Assembly (NCBI GenBank): GCA_023053545.1
Contig: JAKZAN010000005.1
Coordinates: forward strand, 3,906,001 to 3,970,000
Reading direction: 5' to 3'
DNA: 64,000 bases
From: Lepidurus packardi
Lineage: Eukaryota; Arthropoda; Branchiopoda; Notostraca; Triopsidae
Part shown: positions 24,587 to 40,056 of the stretch, in pieces
How positions within the stretch are numbered: the first letter of the stretch is position 1
Layout: every line of letters starts with the position of its first letter
Program-made: the position numbers and the translations under genes
Notes under the pieces: generated by a model
What the model saw: the letters and a program-made list of their open reading frames with translations, nothing else
What the model was told of the DNA's origin: nothing
Databases searched by the model: none

Positions 24587-26678
24587 ATGGGATCGCAACA
24601 ACCTGGAGCTGCCGGAGTTACCACAACAAAGCCAATCCGCTCTCATCACCCCGAAATGGAATTCTCATGGAATTCTAATCAGAATACCGTAAGTGCAATT
24701 TGCCTTTGTTTCTATTATGCTGCCTCGTTAATCATCTTGAGCGTCATCATATTGCGCACGTCTTCGACCCCAAGGCTCTAAAGAGAAGGTGCAATTTAGC
24801 TTAGACTATTATCAGAGGTAGGCGTCTCATAACCTTGTCTGAAAACTCCCCAAAAAAATGTCTTGTTTGTGTGCTGTATGTAAGCTTCTTTTAATAGCGA
24901 ATGGTTTTCTCATGGGAGGAAAAGAAAAGTCATTGCCCAACCTTCTGAAAATCCTTGTTAAAGCAACATTCAGAATTAATGATGAGCTTAAACAAACAAG
25001 ACAAATAACCAGGAACACGGGCCATGAATTTCGCCGAGTACCGAAACGAACGTTCACTACGAAAGAGTGTGACCTGCGTCTTAGGACATGCACAGAAACA
25101 TAAACAGAAAAAATAGATGGCGAGGAATATCAGCCTTTGTTTAGGATCTTGTTTCGCTTTTTTTTTAAATTTGTTGTGTTCTTCTGAGCCTGCAACTAAC
25201 TAATAAACTATGCAATAACAACATTCTTGTTGGGGTATGGGCTCAAGGAAAGGGAAGAACCTGTCTAAAATTAGGAAAGTTGCTCGACTTGACCGCTTTA
25301 TTTCGGTAAAAGAACCTTTAAAGTATTTCGCGTCACCGCAGTGAGGCTCTTGTTTCCCTTGTCTATGTGACCAGAATTTCCTATTGTTGAATGCAAATGC
25401 GGAGAGAAAAGGAAAAGGGGGGGGGGTAAACGAAGATCGACAGAAGACGAAGGTGGCATGACCACATACACTATGAGCTCTGCTAAGAGCTCATGTGGAC
25501 TCTTAGAATGTTCTCCTTTTAGATGGTATCGACCACTTGCTGGCTAAGAAAAATATAATAGTAAAAATAAAATAGGACTCGGGAAAACGCAACTAAGACC
25601 CGAGAAAACGTGATCGCTTGCTTTTCCTCTTCCTTTAGCTTCGAGTGCGGTGCTGTTATTATATAAAGACTCCAGGGTAAATTATCGTGCAACTACCAAG
25701 GTGAACACAATCCTGGCCAGGAAAACCGTTAAGATTCCCTCCATTTTCTTTGCATTTCCCCGACCACCAGGCCGTTACGACAAGAATGACCTTTGAAGAC
25801 GGGCTTGGACTTGAATTAATGGTCAAACGAATTAAAGGTGAAGTAGACAAGTAGGGACAAAAAGCCCGTTTGTAAGTAACGACATGGAAGAAGAATCGGG
25901 CGCAATTGGCATGGCGAAATCAATACAGGTGTAACCGGCATGTTTTAGTACAGGCTCGTGTCGCGGGGTGCCCTGAAAACCATCTCTTTTGAACCCTGGA
26001 ACTCTCAAGTTTCCATAGTAACCATAAAGAGAATCTGCTTCCAGCAGTCCACGTGTAGCTGTCTACGAAGAAAGAACGTTCGCTAGTCACAGTACGGTAT
26101 TTATCCACTGGCTTTTTAATCTCTGGTTGAGATTGTGTACATTATTAGCGTGATTATGCCTGTGGTTTGGAAGGGCGACACCAACTCGTGAAACTTAACG
26201 ACTTGTCGAAGAAAACGTTTAGCCGTATTGTAGACTCGAATATCTTAACCGGTTGCGGCGTTTCTTTTCGGATTCTTTTTTAATCTTTCCTGATATACGT
26301 CCTTGGCATTCTGCAAAAGGATCAAACAAGATTTTGGCATGGTAACAGACATTGCCTAACCCTTTTAGCTACTTATGTGTACTTAACCTGTTTATGCTAG
26401 TGATGGCATTCATGATCCTTTGTTCTTGTAGGTGCATGTCTCGGCGATGGAAACGGACCCGTACAAGATCACTAACTTGGGAGAGGCCGAAAAGGTGATC
26501 AAGAGTCTAATTGAGCGTAATCGGACCCAAGCGCAGTTAATCCTCACATGGAAACGAAGGATTCGTGATCAGGTAGACAAAAGGAAAAAAAAAGACAGAG
26601 AAAAGGCTGGATCTTAACTCCCCCGCAAAAAAAAAATATCTAATTTTTATTCCTAGATTGTGATTTTGCTCATCTAAT

Positions 26679-26709
<31 letters not shown>

Positions 26710-27879
26710 GTCTAGAATGAAACCATCCAGAAACTTCGCCGGGACAAAGAAGAGTCCATGCGTCATCTATCTTCGCAGTTGCTCCTCTTCGAATCTCAAT
26801 TACGCAAAAAGCAGCGTGCTGTGGAAAAACTGCTCCAAGAGAGAGATTATGTTATTCAGCAGCAACAAAGGATCATAGACAGCTTTAATCACCATAATAG
26901 TGAAGGGATTATTGTGACGGACATCAAAGACCTGGATAGCCTCAACGACAGTGATAGCGCTGTCGTTATGGAAGAGGTTGATCCCAACTCCCCTCTGTCG
27001 TCTATATCCAACATTGATATTCGAATATCGCGGAGCGTTTCCGACGTCCTCGCGGCGTCAACCAAAAGACTTCCGTTAACCGAGGTATCTGCACGAAGGC
27101 GGAAGCTGCCGCGAGAAACCGCAATGCTGGAGAACGGTGACGATTCCGAAGATGATGTATTTTACCACGCTACATTAAATACGCCACAAGTAAGAGCCGT
27201 ATAGAAAGATTAACTCGCCCACAAATGTTGTAACCTTCCTTTTCTTGTCTAGGTAATGGCCAGACGCTCTTCAAGTGGAGGAGCCTCTACCAGGTTTCTG
27301 CGTCGTTCGGAAGGGATGCTGGAAACTGTCTATAGCTTTGAAGAAGATACCCTCCCATATGCAAACAGTATGACAGACAGTGATATTTCTTGCACAAGTT
27401 CCTCAGTTGACCAGACGAGCTCACTTGAAATAACCGAGTCAAGTAGCAGCAGTATCAATATCAAGTCGAGTCGTTTTTACCCCCGAGTTCGCAAGCCGGG
27501 TGAGAAGCGTTTAGAAAAGAACAACATGGTCACCGTCAAGCCCTTTGTAGAAACTTATAGCAAAGTACTAGAAACTATTAATAGCCCGGCAAATGAGGAA
27601 GTGGACCGGAAGTACAGCGAAGCCATGGCTAACACCCAATGGCAATTACTGCAGCATCAGTTTGGTCAACTGGGCATACATGAAAGCACTTCACCTACGG
27701 GACAAGTGGTGGTCTATAATCGGGTGTTGAGTAACCATAGGTCAGTGACTCGACCGCGTGATATCAAGTACAAGAAAATCAACAAATGCAAATCCCAGTC
27801 CTTGGAAGAGTTACGAGGGCGGTTGAAAAAGTGGACAGAAGTGGAGGCTATTTCGGTAACCAAGACAACGTCATGTTAA
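24587..27879 (+). CDS. Coiled-coil protein of unknown function
   Basis: Four phase-0 exons, 24587-24688, 26432-26572, 26716-27189 and 27253-27879, encode 447 residues. I do not recognise the family. Residues about 35-150 form a charged helical region: first NLGEAEKVIKSLIERNRTQ, then a heptad-like coiled coil containing LLLFESQLRKKQRAVEKLL and RDYVIQQQQRIIDSF. The middle is acidic and Ser-rich with SRSVSDVLAAS and a basic RRRK cluster. The C-terminal third ends with a basic, conserved-looking block, RPRDIKYKKINKCKSQSLEE then LRGRLKKW, before the TAA. No signal peptide or membrane segment is visible, so a cytoplasmic or cytoskeletal adaptor is possible (inference). The MGSQQPG start is the first good in-frame ATG. 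The intron before exon 3 ends in a T run of about 23 bases. A poly(A) signal follows at 28119. Confidence 0.7.
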
Positions 27880-28118
27880 AAAGGAAAAACATATATCTAT
27901 TTTGAATGGAATAAGTCACTCTGGCGTAATTGACTTACTGTGTCACATAACTGCTGTTAGGGGTTTGTATGACCGCTGTATAATTTAGTGGAAAACGCGA
28001 AAGATCGATTGCAGTTTTGCTGGGCGAAAGTTTATCTCCTCTTTTGTACATTATACATTAAAATTACCCCGTGCATATCATTTAGGAAGTTGTAACTTAT
28101 ACTCAGACATCTGGGAGT

Positions 28119-28124
28119 AATAAA
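28119..28124 (+). terminator. Poly(A) signal AATAAA
   Basis: AATAAA 240 bases after the stop codon of the coiled-coil gene, in A/T-rich sequence. It supports ending that gene here rather than joining it to the exons at 33 kb. Confidence 0.6.
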
Positions 28125-28139
28125 ATTCTACTATTATTT

Positions 28140-31100
28140 CCCTTCATTTATTAGATAAGAGCTCAAGCAATAACTTGAGTCCAAAGTCACATTAATTTAG
28201 GCTTTAGTAGTACTGTAGGGAGCGGAGTGTCCCGTGATAGTATCAGCCACAGAAGTTACCCTTCAGTTGGGTTTTTGGTATATAGTGCAAGCATTTCCGT
28301 AACTGATCGGTCTTACTGGGACCAGCTGACTCCTGTGCATCCATGCAAACGAGGCAGCTTCCTATACGCTCCCTTTGTCCGTGAAGCTCCCTTTTGTCTA
28401 CAAATATTTGTCTGTTTAATTTTTTTTTAGAACTTCTCGTGTCGTGCAGTAAAGGAGAGAAACTCGGATTCATTTAGTACGAATCAACTGTAGCTGGGTT
28501 AACGAAGTCAGTGGAAAATGTAGGGCGTTACGGGCACTGGAGCATTATGCTCGCTCGTGCATTTTACCGTTGGGCAATAAGCGTCGAATTAAGCACTCAC
28601 GACTTTGGATAATCGCGGAAAAACTTCTTTTTGAGTTCTTTTGAGGTTCGTAGGGAGCTGGATTTAAGAAGTCCTTTTAGAGAGTGTCTTCGCGAGTGCT
28701 CTCGCGCTATGTGAAATGGGATACGTTTCCAACACCACTTAAAAAGCTCCAGACCGTCTTTGGGTTTCATTTCGTCCCGTCTTGAAATAAATGCACATAT
28801 TCTTGGAGCAAATGTGTCGGCATCGTGCTGCAATTTTTAGCTGGAAATAAGAAAGGCTACTGGTCCATTACATGGTTTGTGGTTAGGAATGGCACAGTTC
28901 TGCGTCTCTTGTGCAATCGATAAGCAAAAGCGACCAAAAGGTGCCGTAAGCTAACAAAGTGTGCCCATACTAGAAAATGGACCACAAGATTGTGTACCCA
29001 CTAGCAAATCCATTTCAAAGGTACGAAAAGCAGATTCAGAAACGGTAGAGGGTATAATATGGGAGCTAGCTAACACGGAAAAGCAAAGCAAAGTTTTGTT
29101 GCTCGCGTTCACGGAGTAACGCTTCAGGGGTTATAGCTACGTGGGTAGTTAATCATCGTTACGCGTAATTGGTTGGGGCTTGTATACGGCTAGTGAGTTA
29201 GCAAATGACTAGCTCTTGACGCTTAGCCGTTGTTGTATCCCAAGCTCTAAATGTATCAACAATTAATCGAAACGTTTAACTGCTATACCGAGAAATTTTT
29301 GCTTTTTTGGATGAAAGACACTTGTCTGTCACTCGAAATCTTCGCTTTTGTCTGCCTGGCTGTAATTAAGCTCGATTTGTTTTCATAACTTGCGGTCAGG
29401 GCGCACAGGATCAGACTTCTATCGATTCACATACGTTGGTTTCTTGTCATAGTTCTATTGGCAATAGATCGTTCAGTAGATTAGCGTAGGAATTGCTAAG
29501 TGTCTTGGGGGGATTTCTGGAATGCTTTCCGAAGGCGAAGGGACTTTCATAGTATTTTCGTTACGTTTTTTTTATTTCTATTTTTATGTCCTTGACTATA
29601 TAAGAAAAAATTTCCGGTTCAGTCCAGACACCATTGTTGTGTATTCTTTGTAGGCTTATCGAGCTCGCACAATAGGTAATAATGCATAAATAGCGTGTGA
29701 TAATTTTCCCAATCATCGCCTCATTATAGTTCCTTGTCTTTTTCGGTAGCTAGGCATAATCTATAGTCGGAGCGGCCGGCGTAGTCGTGAATGCCATTAC
29801 TTATGCACCTATTCTTCTGTGCAAGATGCCTCGCTAGAGCTCCTTAATACCCTGAGACTTGGTAGGGGAGACTACTCAGGGTGTCAGGATATAGTAGGTA
29901 ATCGATCAGTTTTCTAGCAGCATTCCAAGCCGTTAAAAAGCGATGCAACGTAACAGAGTAAAAAAGAGAGAACATGCTTCTCGATTTAAAAAAAAAAACG
30001 TTTTAGAGAGAGATTTATACATGGGCTAAAGTATTCCCACGGCTGAAGCAAACAAAACTTTGCCTGAAGCACAAGCTTGTTACTCGTGAAGGCGTAGAGA
30101 GCGCAGTGCGACGCCTGCAGTAATATCTTTAGAATTCCTCTTTGGCTATATACGGGCCGGAAGAGTTGTTCTTGTTGCTTCTACTGGCGTCTACCAAGCG
30201 TCCACGTTGCACGTTATGGTTAGCATACAATGTAAGACGAAGACGAACGTGGATCGTGAGCGAACGCAACGAGTCCCAGGCTCTAGTTTCCGAGTCCACT
30301 AGAGCAGACGTCTTGAGTCTCGGAACAGTATTGCGGACGCCGTCCACCACATTAGAGGCTCTCTTGTAAGCCCCCTGCTTGCAAGTTTCTCGCGGAAGAT
30401 CAATGCAGTGTTAGCACATTATTAAACTCATCGTCTGCCCGGGTTACCTTCTCAAGGATTTGCTCTTGTTATCGTGAGTTGCGTTTAGCACGTTCAAGCC
30501 ATCAAACTTGTTGCTGTGCTAAGAAAAAACCTTATTCGTCTTCTAAGGTAACCCAGCCACTGGAATATTTTTTTGTTAAACAAGAAAAAAAAAGTTCTTG
30601 CCTACCATGTATCTTACTCGTTCTGTAATCAAGACGAATGGTGTTGCCGATGCCACGTCTCTATACTAAAACTTTTGATGAAGTAACACATCCAGATGGG
30701 AATTAAACTGGCAGTGGCGGTATACCTGGAGTGAGTTCGAACTCAAGACTTAACTTTTTAATGTCATGCCTCTCCCTATGGAGTTTCTAGTCTAAAGATT
30801 TCTTAGCTGAGAGAGGGAATGAGATTGCTGTTGCTCGTAAGTCTTGTGATCATAGTGCAGTTTTTGGTAATCGACTAAAGCAATTAAGGTATTCTAGGAA
30901 ATTGGGTACACAACTAAGTACTATACAGAGGAAAACAAGAATCGTGGGCAGAATATAGCCGTTCAATTGTTTTCCCCATGGCGCCCGCTTAAAGAAATTT
31001 ATGGTCAGGCGTTAGACCGTGTACTTCACCTTTTATCTTGCTGCGCCAGTGAACTGTTGCATGCAGTCCACCGTCATTAGTAGCTCGTGATCCCAAGCTG

Positions 31101-33016
31101 TAAAAAGCAACTACGTTGCGCATATTTCTTATAAGTTCTGTTGTAAATTTTTGCCCGTGGGAGCATTCCGTGAATGGTAATCAATTTCCATTTTGTTTTT
31201 CGTTCTGTCTTTCTTTTCGTTTAAGCTAGGAGAAGAAAAGGGGAAAAAACTTAAGCAACGCCTGCGCAATCTAATGACTTAGGACTGCCATTAGCAAAAG
31301 ACTCGCAAGTTTCAAGTGGCGAAGCTCTCCTAAGCAAGTAAATTTATCGATATTCAAAGGGTAGTTTCCACTACGCCTTGCTTTATAGCTTGGGCGAATC
31401 CTTTCGTTCTTTTTTTATTTTATTTTCTTATTGGGTAGTGTATTTTGCTCTTATTCATATAAAGGAAACTCGATAAAGCATTAATGTATGTTACAGTTCG
31501 CAAGCATGGGATAATAGTGGGTTTCATGTGACGTCAGTTTTACTCTTTTTTTCCCCTGTATTGTTGTCAATATTCCACTTTTCAGGTGAGGGTGGACATC
31601 CTGTGGACCTTAGGGGACTGTTTCGTGACTGGTTGCTATAGAAACCCAAAGACTTGGCCGCCAGCATTTCTTTATCTCAGTTTTCCAAACCTTAATCCCT
31701 GTCTAAGAAGAGCAGGTGTTTGCCGTAGAGCATTAATATCGATGTATCAGGCTCAGTCGTGGTTCCATGGAACCCACTTTGTCAGTGAGCAACTGGCAAT
31801 GCATTAGCCAGATCAGACTCTAGACATTAGCAATTCTAAGCATCCCTTGTTGCGTTCTTGCATGAACAGTGGCATGGGGTTGTTGTGAGTTCGTAAAAAT
31901 TTTTGCTCTGATTTTCTCTGTAATTATCTCCTCCGAAATCCTTCAGAAATGTAGACTGATTTTTTATCTCCTGGTACTTTCTTGAGCTTATTTCTTCTTT
32001 CACTTCCGCGTAATGCTAACCGCGATTGATTATTTTTATTTTAGTTTTGTTTATTTTGCTTTTTCCTGCTGTGTTGAAGCGAGAACTGGGGAAACATGGC
32101 CAACTTTATGTCAGTTAGGCCAGCTTGGCTATTCAGGATATAGAAAAAGTCATCAAGCTGGTCTTGGGTACGCGTGCCTTAATTCGATCCATTTTGTATC
32201 CTTTCAGCCTTGCCAAAATCGTACATAACTCAAGGGGACCGACTTCTAACGAGGAACGACTGTACTACGGAAAGCTGGAAATTCTTGGTTTTTGAATAAT
32301 AGATGCAGGCAAAACAGATGTAGGAAAGTGGGCAGACCAAAAGAAAAAAAAAAGGAGCACGGGACATGAGCTTTTTCTGTTTGTGTGTACCGCCCTTGCT
32401 TTTACACTTTGTTCCGCTTTTGTTTCGGGCTGGCATGACAACAAAGAAAACATAACGAGCCTCCTGGCTCGCCTTTTTTTTCATATTCTTTGTCCTTTAC
32501 CAGAACCAGGAGCCATGGAACATATTCCGAGACGATAATTTCCCTGTGGATTTCCCAGTATTCAAGTGTTATCTTCCGTGTAATGGGTGTGTGAAGCTGA
32601 AACATGCAGCCAAGCTCCTAAAGAGTCCCAGCTTAAGCAGATGCATAAGCCGGTAATTGCCGAAAAGCGCGTCAAATTCTGACGCCGTTGCTTTTTTAGA
32701 TGGGTATCAAAATGCAACTTTTTCTTCTCCTTGATAAAGAAAGTATGGAATGGCAGCATGGGTGAACCTGTTGGATACTTGAGCGGATAAGAGTGAAGAT
32801 TGCCGTTCTGCTATCCCCGTCCATTACTCGGCCATGCAATGTTGGCATATCAAAAGGCTTGGCGTGCCAAGCTGTACCTCGCGTGAATTCGGGAATGCTC
32901 GCGCCCGCGTCAAAAGACGGGCCTGAAGAGAGGCACAACCAGCACCACCACTTTGGACTCGTAAAGAAGCAAATACGAGACTCGAAAAAATACTCGGGGC
33001 GGACCCATTTCTTCGC
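28140..33016. other. Intergenic stretch with nothing recognised
   Basis: Nearly 5 kb between the coiled-coil gene and the tail-anchored gene. Short open frames occur on both strands but none has splice context or recognisable composition. It could contain non-coding 5' exons of the downstream gene. Confidence 0.5.
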
Positions 33017-35273
33017 ATGAAACCTCCAGCGGGGCGTGGTTTCCCTCAAACAGCTTCATATATGGCGGAGGGACCGTTACCTGACGTGGTCCCTACCGTA
33101 GGTTTTCCTGTTCATATTGTGACGGAAGTCAAATGCGCCGTTTATAGCAGCATGTCCCTTATCGGAGCAGAACAACAGCTAGGTCGCCCAGATGACCTGG
33201 GAACTCGCGTTCTGCCCCCACCAGTGGTGCAAATATGGACCAGTGTCAGTTCGCCCACGGATGCGGAATTCCGCAGGGATTCGATCAATTCCGAGCTCGG
33301 ATTCGTCGACTCTGGAATTGAATCACAACAATTGAGCCCTTGTTTGGGGCTTGAGGACCATGGCGGCGAATTTCCCAGTTCGCAAAACGGGACTACGCTG
33401 AGCATTCCCCAAGGAATGACGCTGCGAAGGAAACCGCATAATAAAGGTAATCATCTAAGGTTCTGATGTTGGATTTTCTTCAAGTTTTAATAAATGGCTT
33501 GCAAAGCTTCTAACAAAGAGATGTGGCTGGGGAGTTGAGAGAAACGCAATAGGGTTACAATAACCTTACGGATTATGTGGATGTGGGGTTAAGCGTGAAG
33601 GTCGGGCGTGCTGCTTGACACCTTTTAATGGATTTGGGTAACGTATACGATAATTGCAGCGGCCTAGGTTGGCTAGTAGTACAGGAAATGCGTCAGTCTT
33701 ATAGGCTGCCACTGCAAGTTTGTGGATAAGCCTGCGTCAGTGACATTTTGAAATACAAATGGCAGAGGAAACTTGCCGAATGCTTCTAATTTTGGGTTTG
33801 GGGGCTGGGACGGAAGTGCTGGAAAATTTGCATAAGAGTCCTTGTTGACAAATATGACTTCACTTTCACTAATGGTTTGATTTGACATTCTAGAGTCGTC
33901 GTTGGAGTTTGGCATTGAAGTGGGCGAAAACACAGACAATTTGCGAGCATCGCCGGTTAAGCTACATAAAGCTGCTGAGCTCCTCCGGCGGGATTCCAGC
34001 TCGGATTCTTTGGAAAAACAACAGCAACTCGTGCCAGGATTACCAGGTTTCTTACCACGTACCCGAGCACATCGGAATTTCGTCACGATCGACTATGGCA
34101 TCCAAGGATGGCGGTTACAAGAAGAAGGATTCCAGAAGATGATGCACTATGAGCTATCTGTTAGCAGCCGATCATCTTCAGATAGACCTTCGACCACGGA
34201 AGACGAAGAGGAAGCAAATGCCCCGCCTGTTTTGATTGTAGAAAGTGAGAGGGACAATCTATGTGACGATGGGAATAAAGACCACGCTGAGCGTGAGGTA
34301 CCCAAGTACCGGGCATCGAGAAATCATCGGAGTTTGGAAGATTCGACACCCTCGATAGCTGTAAATCGATTAAGTCTGGACGAAAGGAATTCCAGAACAC
34401 TGTTCAGTAGTAGTCTGTCTTCTAATTCCCGTGTGCCATTACGTACAGAAGAAAGTTTGGAGGGTGAAAGAAATTCAACAGGGAGTGCAGGAACAACAGT
34501 ACTACATTTGTCTTCGTCAGATCGCGGAATTTCCGACGAAGACAATAGGAGTGAATCGTATCAGCCTTCTCGCACGCAATCTATATCGAATTCGACAATA
34601 TCGGAGCCCCCGGAAGCCACTGGCTTTTCGCGACAGCCTTCCTTTGGTTCTATAAGAAGTGAATGTGTGGACATGCAAAGTCGTCGAGAAAGCAGTGAAT
34701 TTGCTGTAGCACGCAATTGGAACAGCAAATCCGGGTCAAGACATTTTTTCCTATCGGTGCCCCCGAGGTTGAGTATCTGTAATTGGTCTTCGACAAGAAG
34801 TCAACCTGGCTCACGCAGACATTCCGCACAGTCGCAGTGCAGTATCGGCAAGACTTTGAATCCTAACCACTCGCCTTTCATGTCTCGATTAAGCATATCT
34901 AGGTAAAACTTGCACTTACCCAGACCGAGTTTGATAGTCATGTTATTTTAATTTTTATAGGCCATCGTCACCGAGCCCATACCATCGACTGGGTTCCGAT
35001 GATGAATTGGATATAGCCGCATTGTTGGAAAGTGGAGTTCTACCCTTTATTCCTTCAGCAACGACAGGAGGGGGAGGTCTGAGTTTAACACAGAGGCTGG
35101 CTTTCCCTGAATTGGTAGCTACCGAGCAGAATAAGAGTAGGAATCGGGAGTTATACATTGAACCTGAAGGGAATTTGAATTTTTTTGCCAAAATCATCAC
35201 CTTGCTAGTCCTTGTCTTCGTTGTGGTTCTAGTAGTTGGTGTTTTTGTGAAACTCCTCTATCCGCCGCGATGA
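33017..35273 (+). CDS. Ser-rich tail-anchored membrane protein, unknown family
   Basis: Three exons, 33017-33446, 33894-34902 and 34961-35273, join in phase (1, then 2) and give 583 residues from the first ATG. A second in-frame ATG at 33062 (MAEGPLPDVV) could be the real start, and an upstream exon cannot be excluded. The long N-terminal part is hydrophilic and Ser/Arg-rich with low complexity, punctuated by ordered-looking pieces such as AHRNFVTIDYGIQGWRL. It contains DSGIES (33308-33325), which fits the DSGxxS phosphodegron. The protein ends with a single hydrophobic helix, IITLLVLVFVVVLVVGVFV, followed by only KLLYPPR. There is no signal peptide, so a tail-anchored topology with the bulk in the cytosol is expected (ER, outer nuclear membrane or mitochondria). 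I do not recognise a family. The gene ends 0.68 kb before MCM9 on the same strand. Confidence 0.7.
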
Positions 35274-35950
35274 TAACAGTAGTCTTGATATGTGTCATGT
35301 ATTTTTCCAATTCTCATCTCATGTGAAAGTTATTTTCATTTAACCTGGTCTTTCGGGCAACTTATACCATACACGATGCAAAACGTACGGAAACGCATAT
35401 CCTTGCTATGCAGCTGCCGTTCGCTTGATTTTCTTTATTATATTAAGAGACACTATATTTTTGTTCAATTATGAATACTATTTTAGCATTGTTACACAGA
35501 AGACACGATTTTTGTTCCTAGCTTCGGAGTTTGCGCTTGTCAGGCGATTAAATTAAGCAGAAGAAAATAGTTTTCCTAGATGGCGTACGTAGTCGGGTAA
35601 TTGAAAAATTACGAATTTAGTTTTGAGGCAGTAATTTAAATTCGACCTTGATTGTCTTCCCTGTCTATCTTCCCACCTTCCTAACTGGGTACACCTGCAT
35701 GCATTAAACAGATTCATATCGATCCAAGCGTTTCCTACAAACGGAATTTCAGATATTTGAATTTCGAGTGCTAGATGGTGCTGAAGTGGCATTAGCGGAA
35801 GTGGCGGGAATTAGCACAACAATCACCACGTGTAATTTCTTAGTCCCAAACAAGTGCTCACTGAACGAGATGAAACATGACAGGAATTTTCAGCGAAAAT
35901 TGATTTGACGAACCGTAATTCGTCCTAAGCCATATAATTATTTAAGTGCT

Positions 35951-39606
<3,656 letters not shown>

Positions 39607-39633
39607 TGAATCAGTGTGTTCGCACTTGTGGGA

Positions 39634-39639
39634 AATAAA
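39634..39639 (+). terminator. Poly(A) signal AATAAA (MCM9)
   Basis: AATAAA 28 bases after the MCM9 stop, with a second AATAAA at 39653-39658. Either would end the MCM9 transcript before the convergent ENL/AF9 gene. Confidence 0.6.
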
Positions 39640-39869
39640 ATTGTACCAGTAAAATAAATCATCCTTTTTCAAATACTGGTACTTTAAAATACGGGAGGTG
39701 GTGTATTGCGATGCCAACTAAGGGCGAAAACACATGCTTTGTATAAATTAACACTGGCCACGCACAACAATATTGAGTATAAATAACCATAAATCAATGA
39801 CCTGTGTGGTATTCAACACCTTCAACAAATGCCATCACGTGGGAGTAGTAAAAATTATTCGTGCTTTCC

Positions 39870-39875
39870 TTTATT
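39870..39875 (-). terminator. Probable poly(A) signal of the ENL/AF9 gene
   Basis: TTTATT on the plus strand reads AATAAA on the minus strand, about 180 bases after the stop of the minus-strand YEATS gene. It leaves roughly 200 bases between the two convergent transcript ends. Confidence 0.45.
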
Positions 39876-40056
39876 TTGCTCAAGGAAAAGTTATTGTGTT
39901 GCGTTTTCTTATGCAATCTCGTTCAAACTCTCAAGGTGGCCAAATGTCGACAAACAAGTGGGAAGGGGAAAATGCTAGCAATTATATTTTTGTTTTATGT
40001 ATATCTATAGGTGTTTTTTCTAAATTAGCAGCCTTTAAAAAATAAAACTAAACAAC

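Noticed and set aside
30129..30369. Overlapping 73- and 75-codon frames on both strands
   Set aside because: They mirror each other, lack splice context and have no recognisable sequence.
33673..34086. 137-codon minus-strand frame opposite the tail-anchored gene
   Set aside because: No homology-like content, and the plus strand continues a long open exon with matching splice sites.
35200..35273. Tail of the tail-anchored protein as a KASH domain
   Set aside because: KASH peptides have about 30 lumenal residues and end in a PPPX-type motif. Here only KLLYPPR follows the helix.
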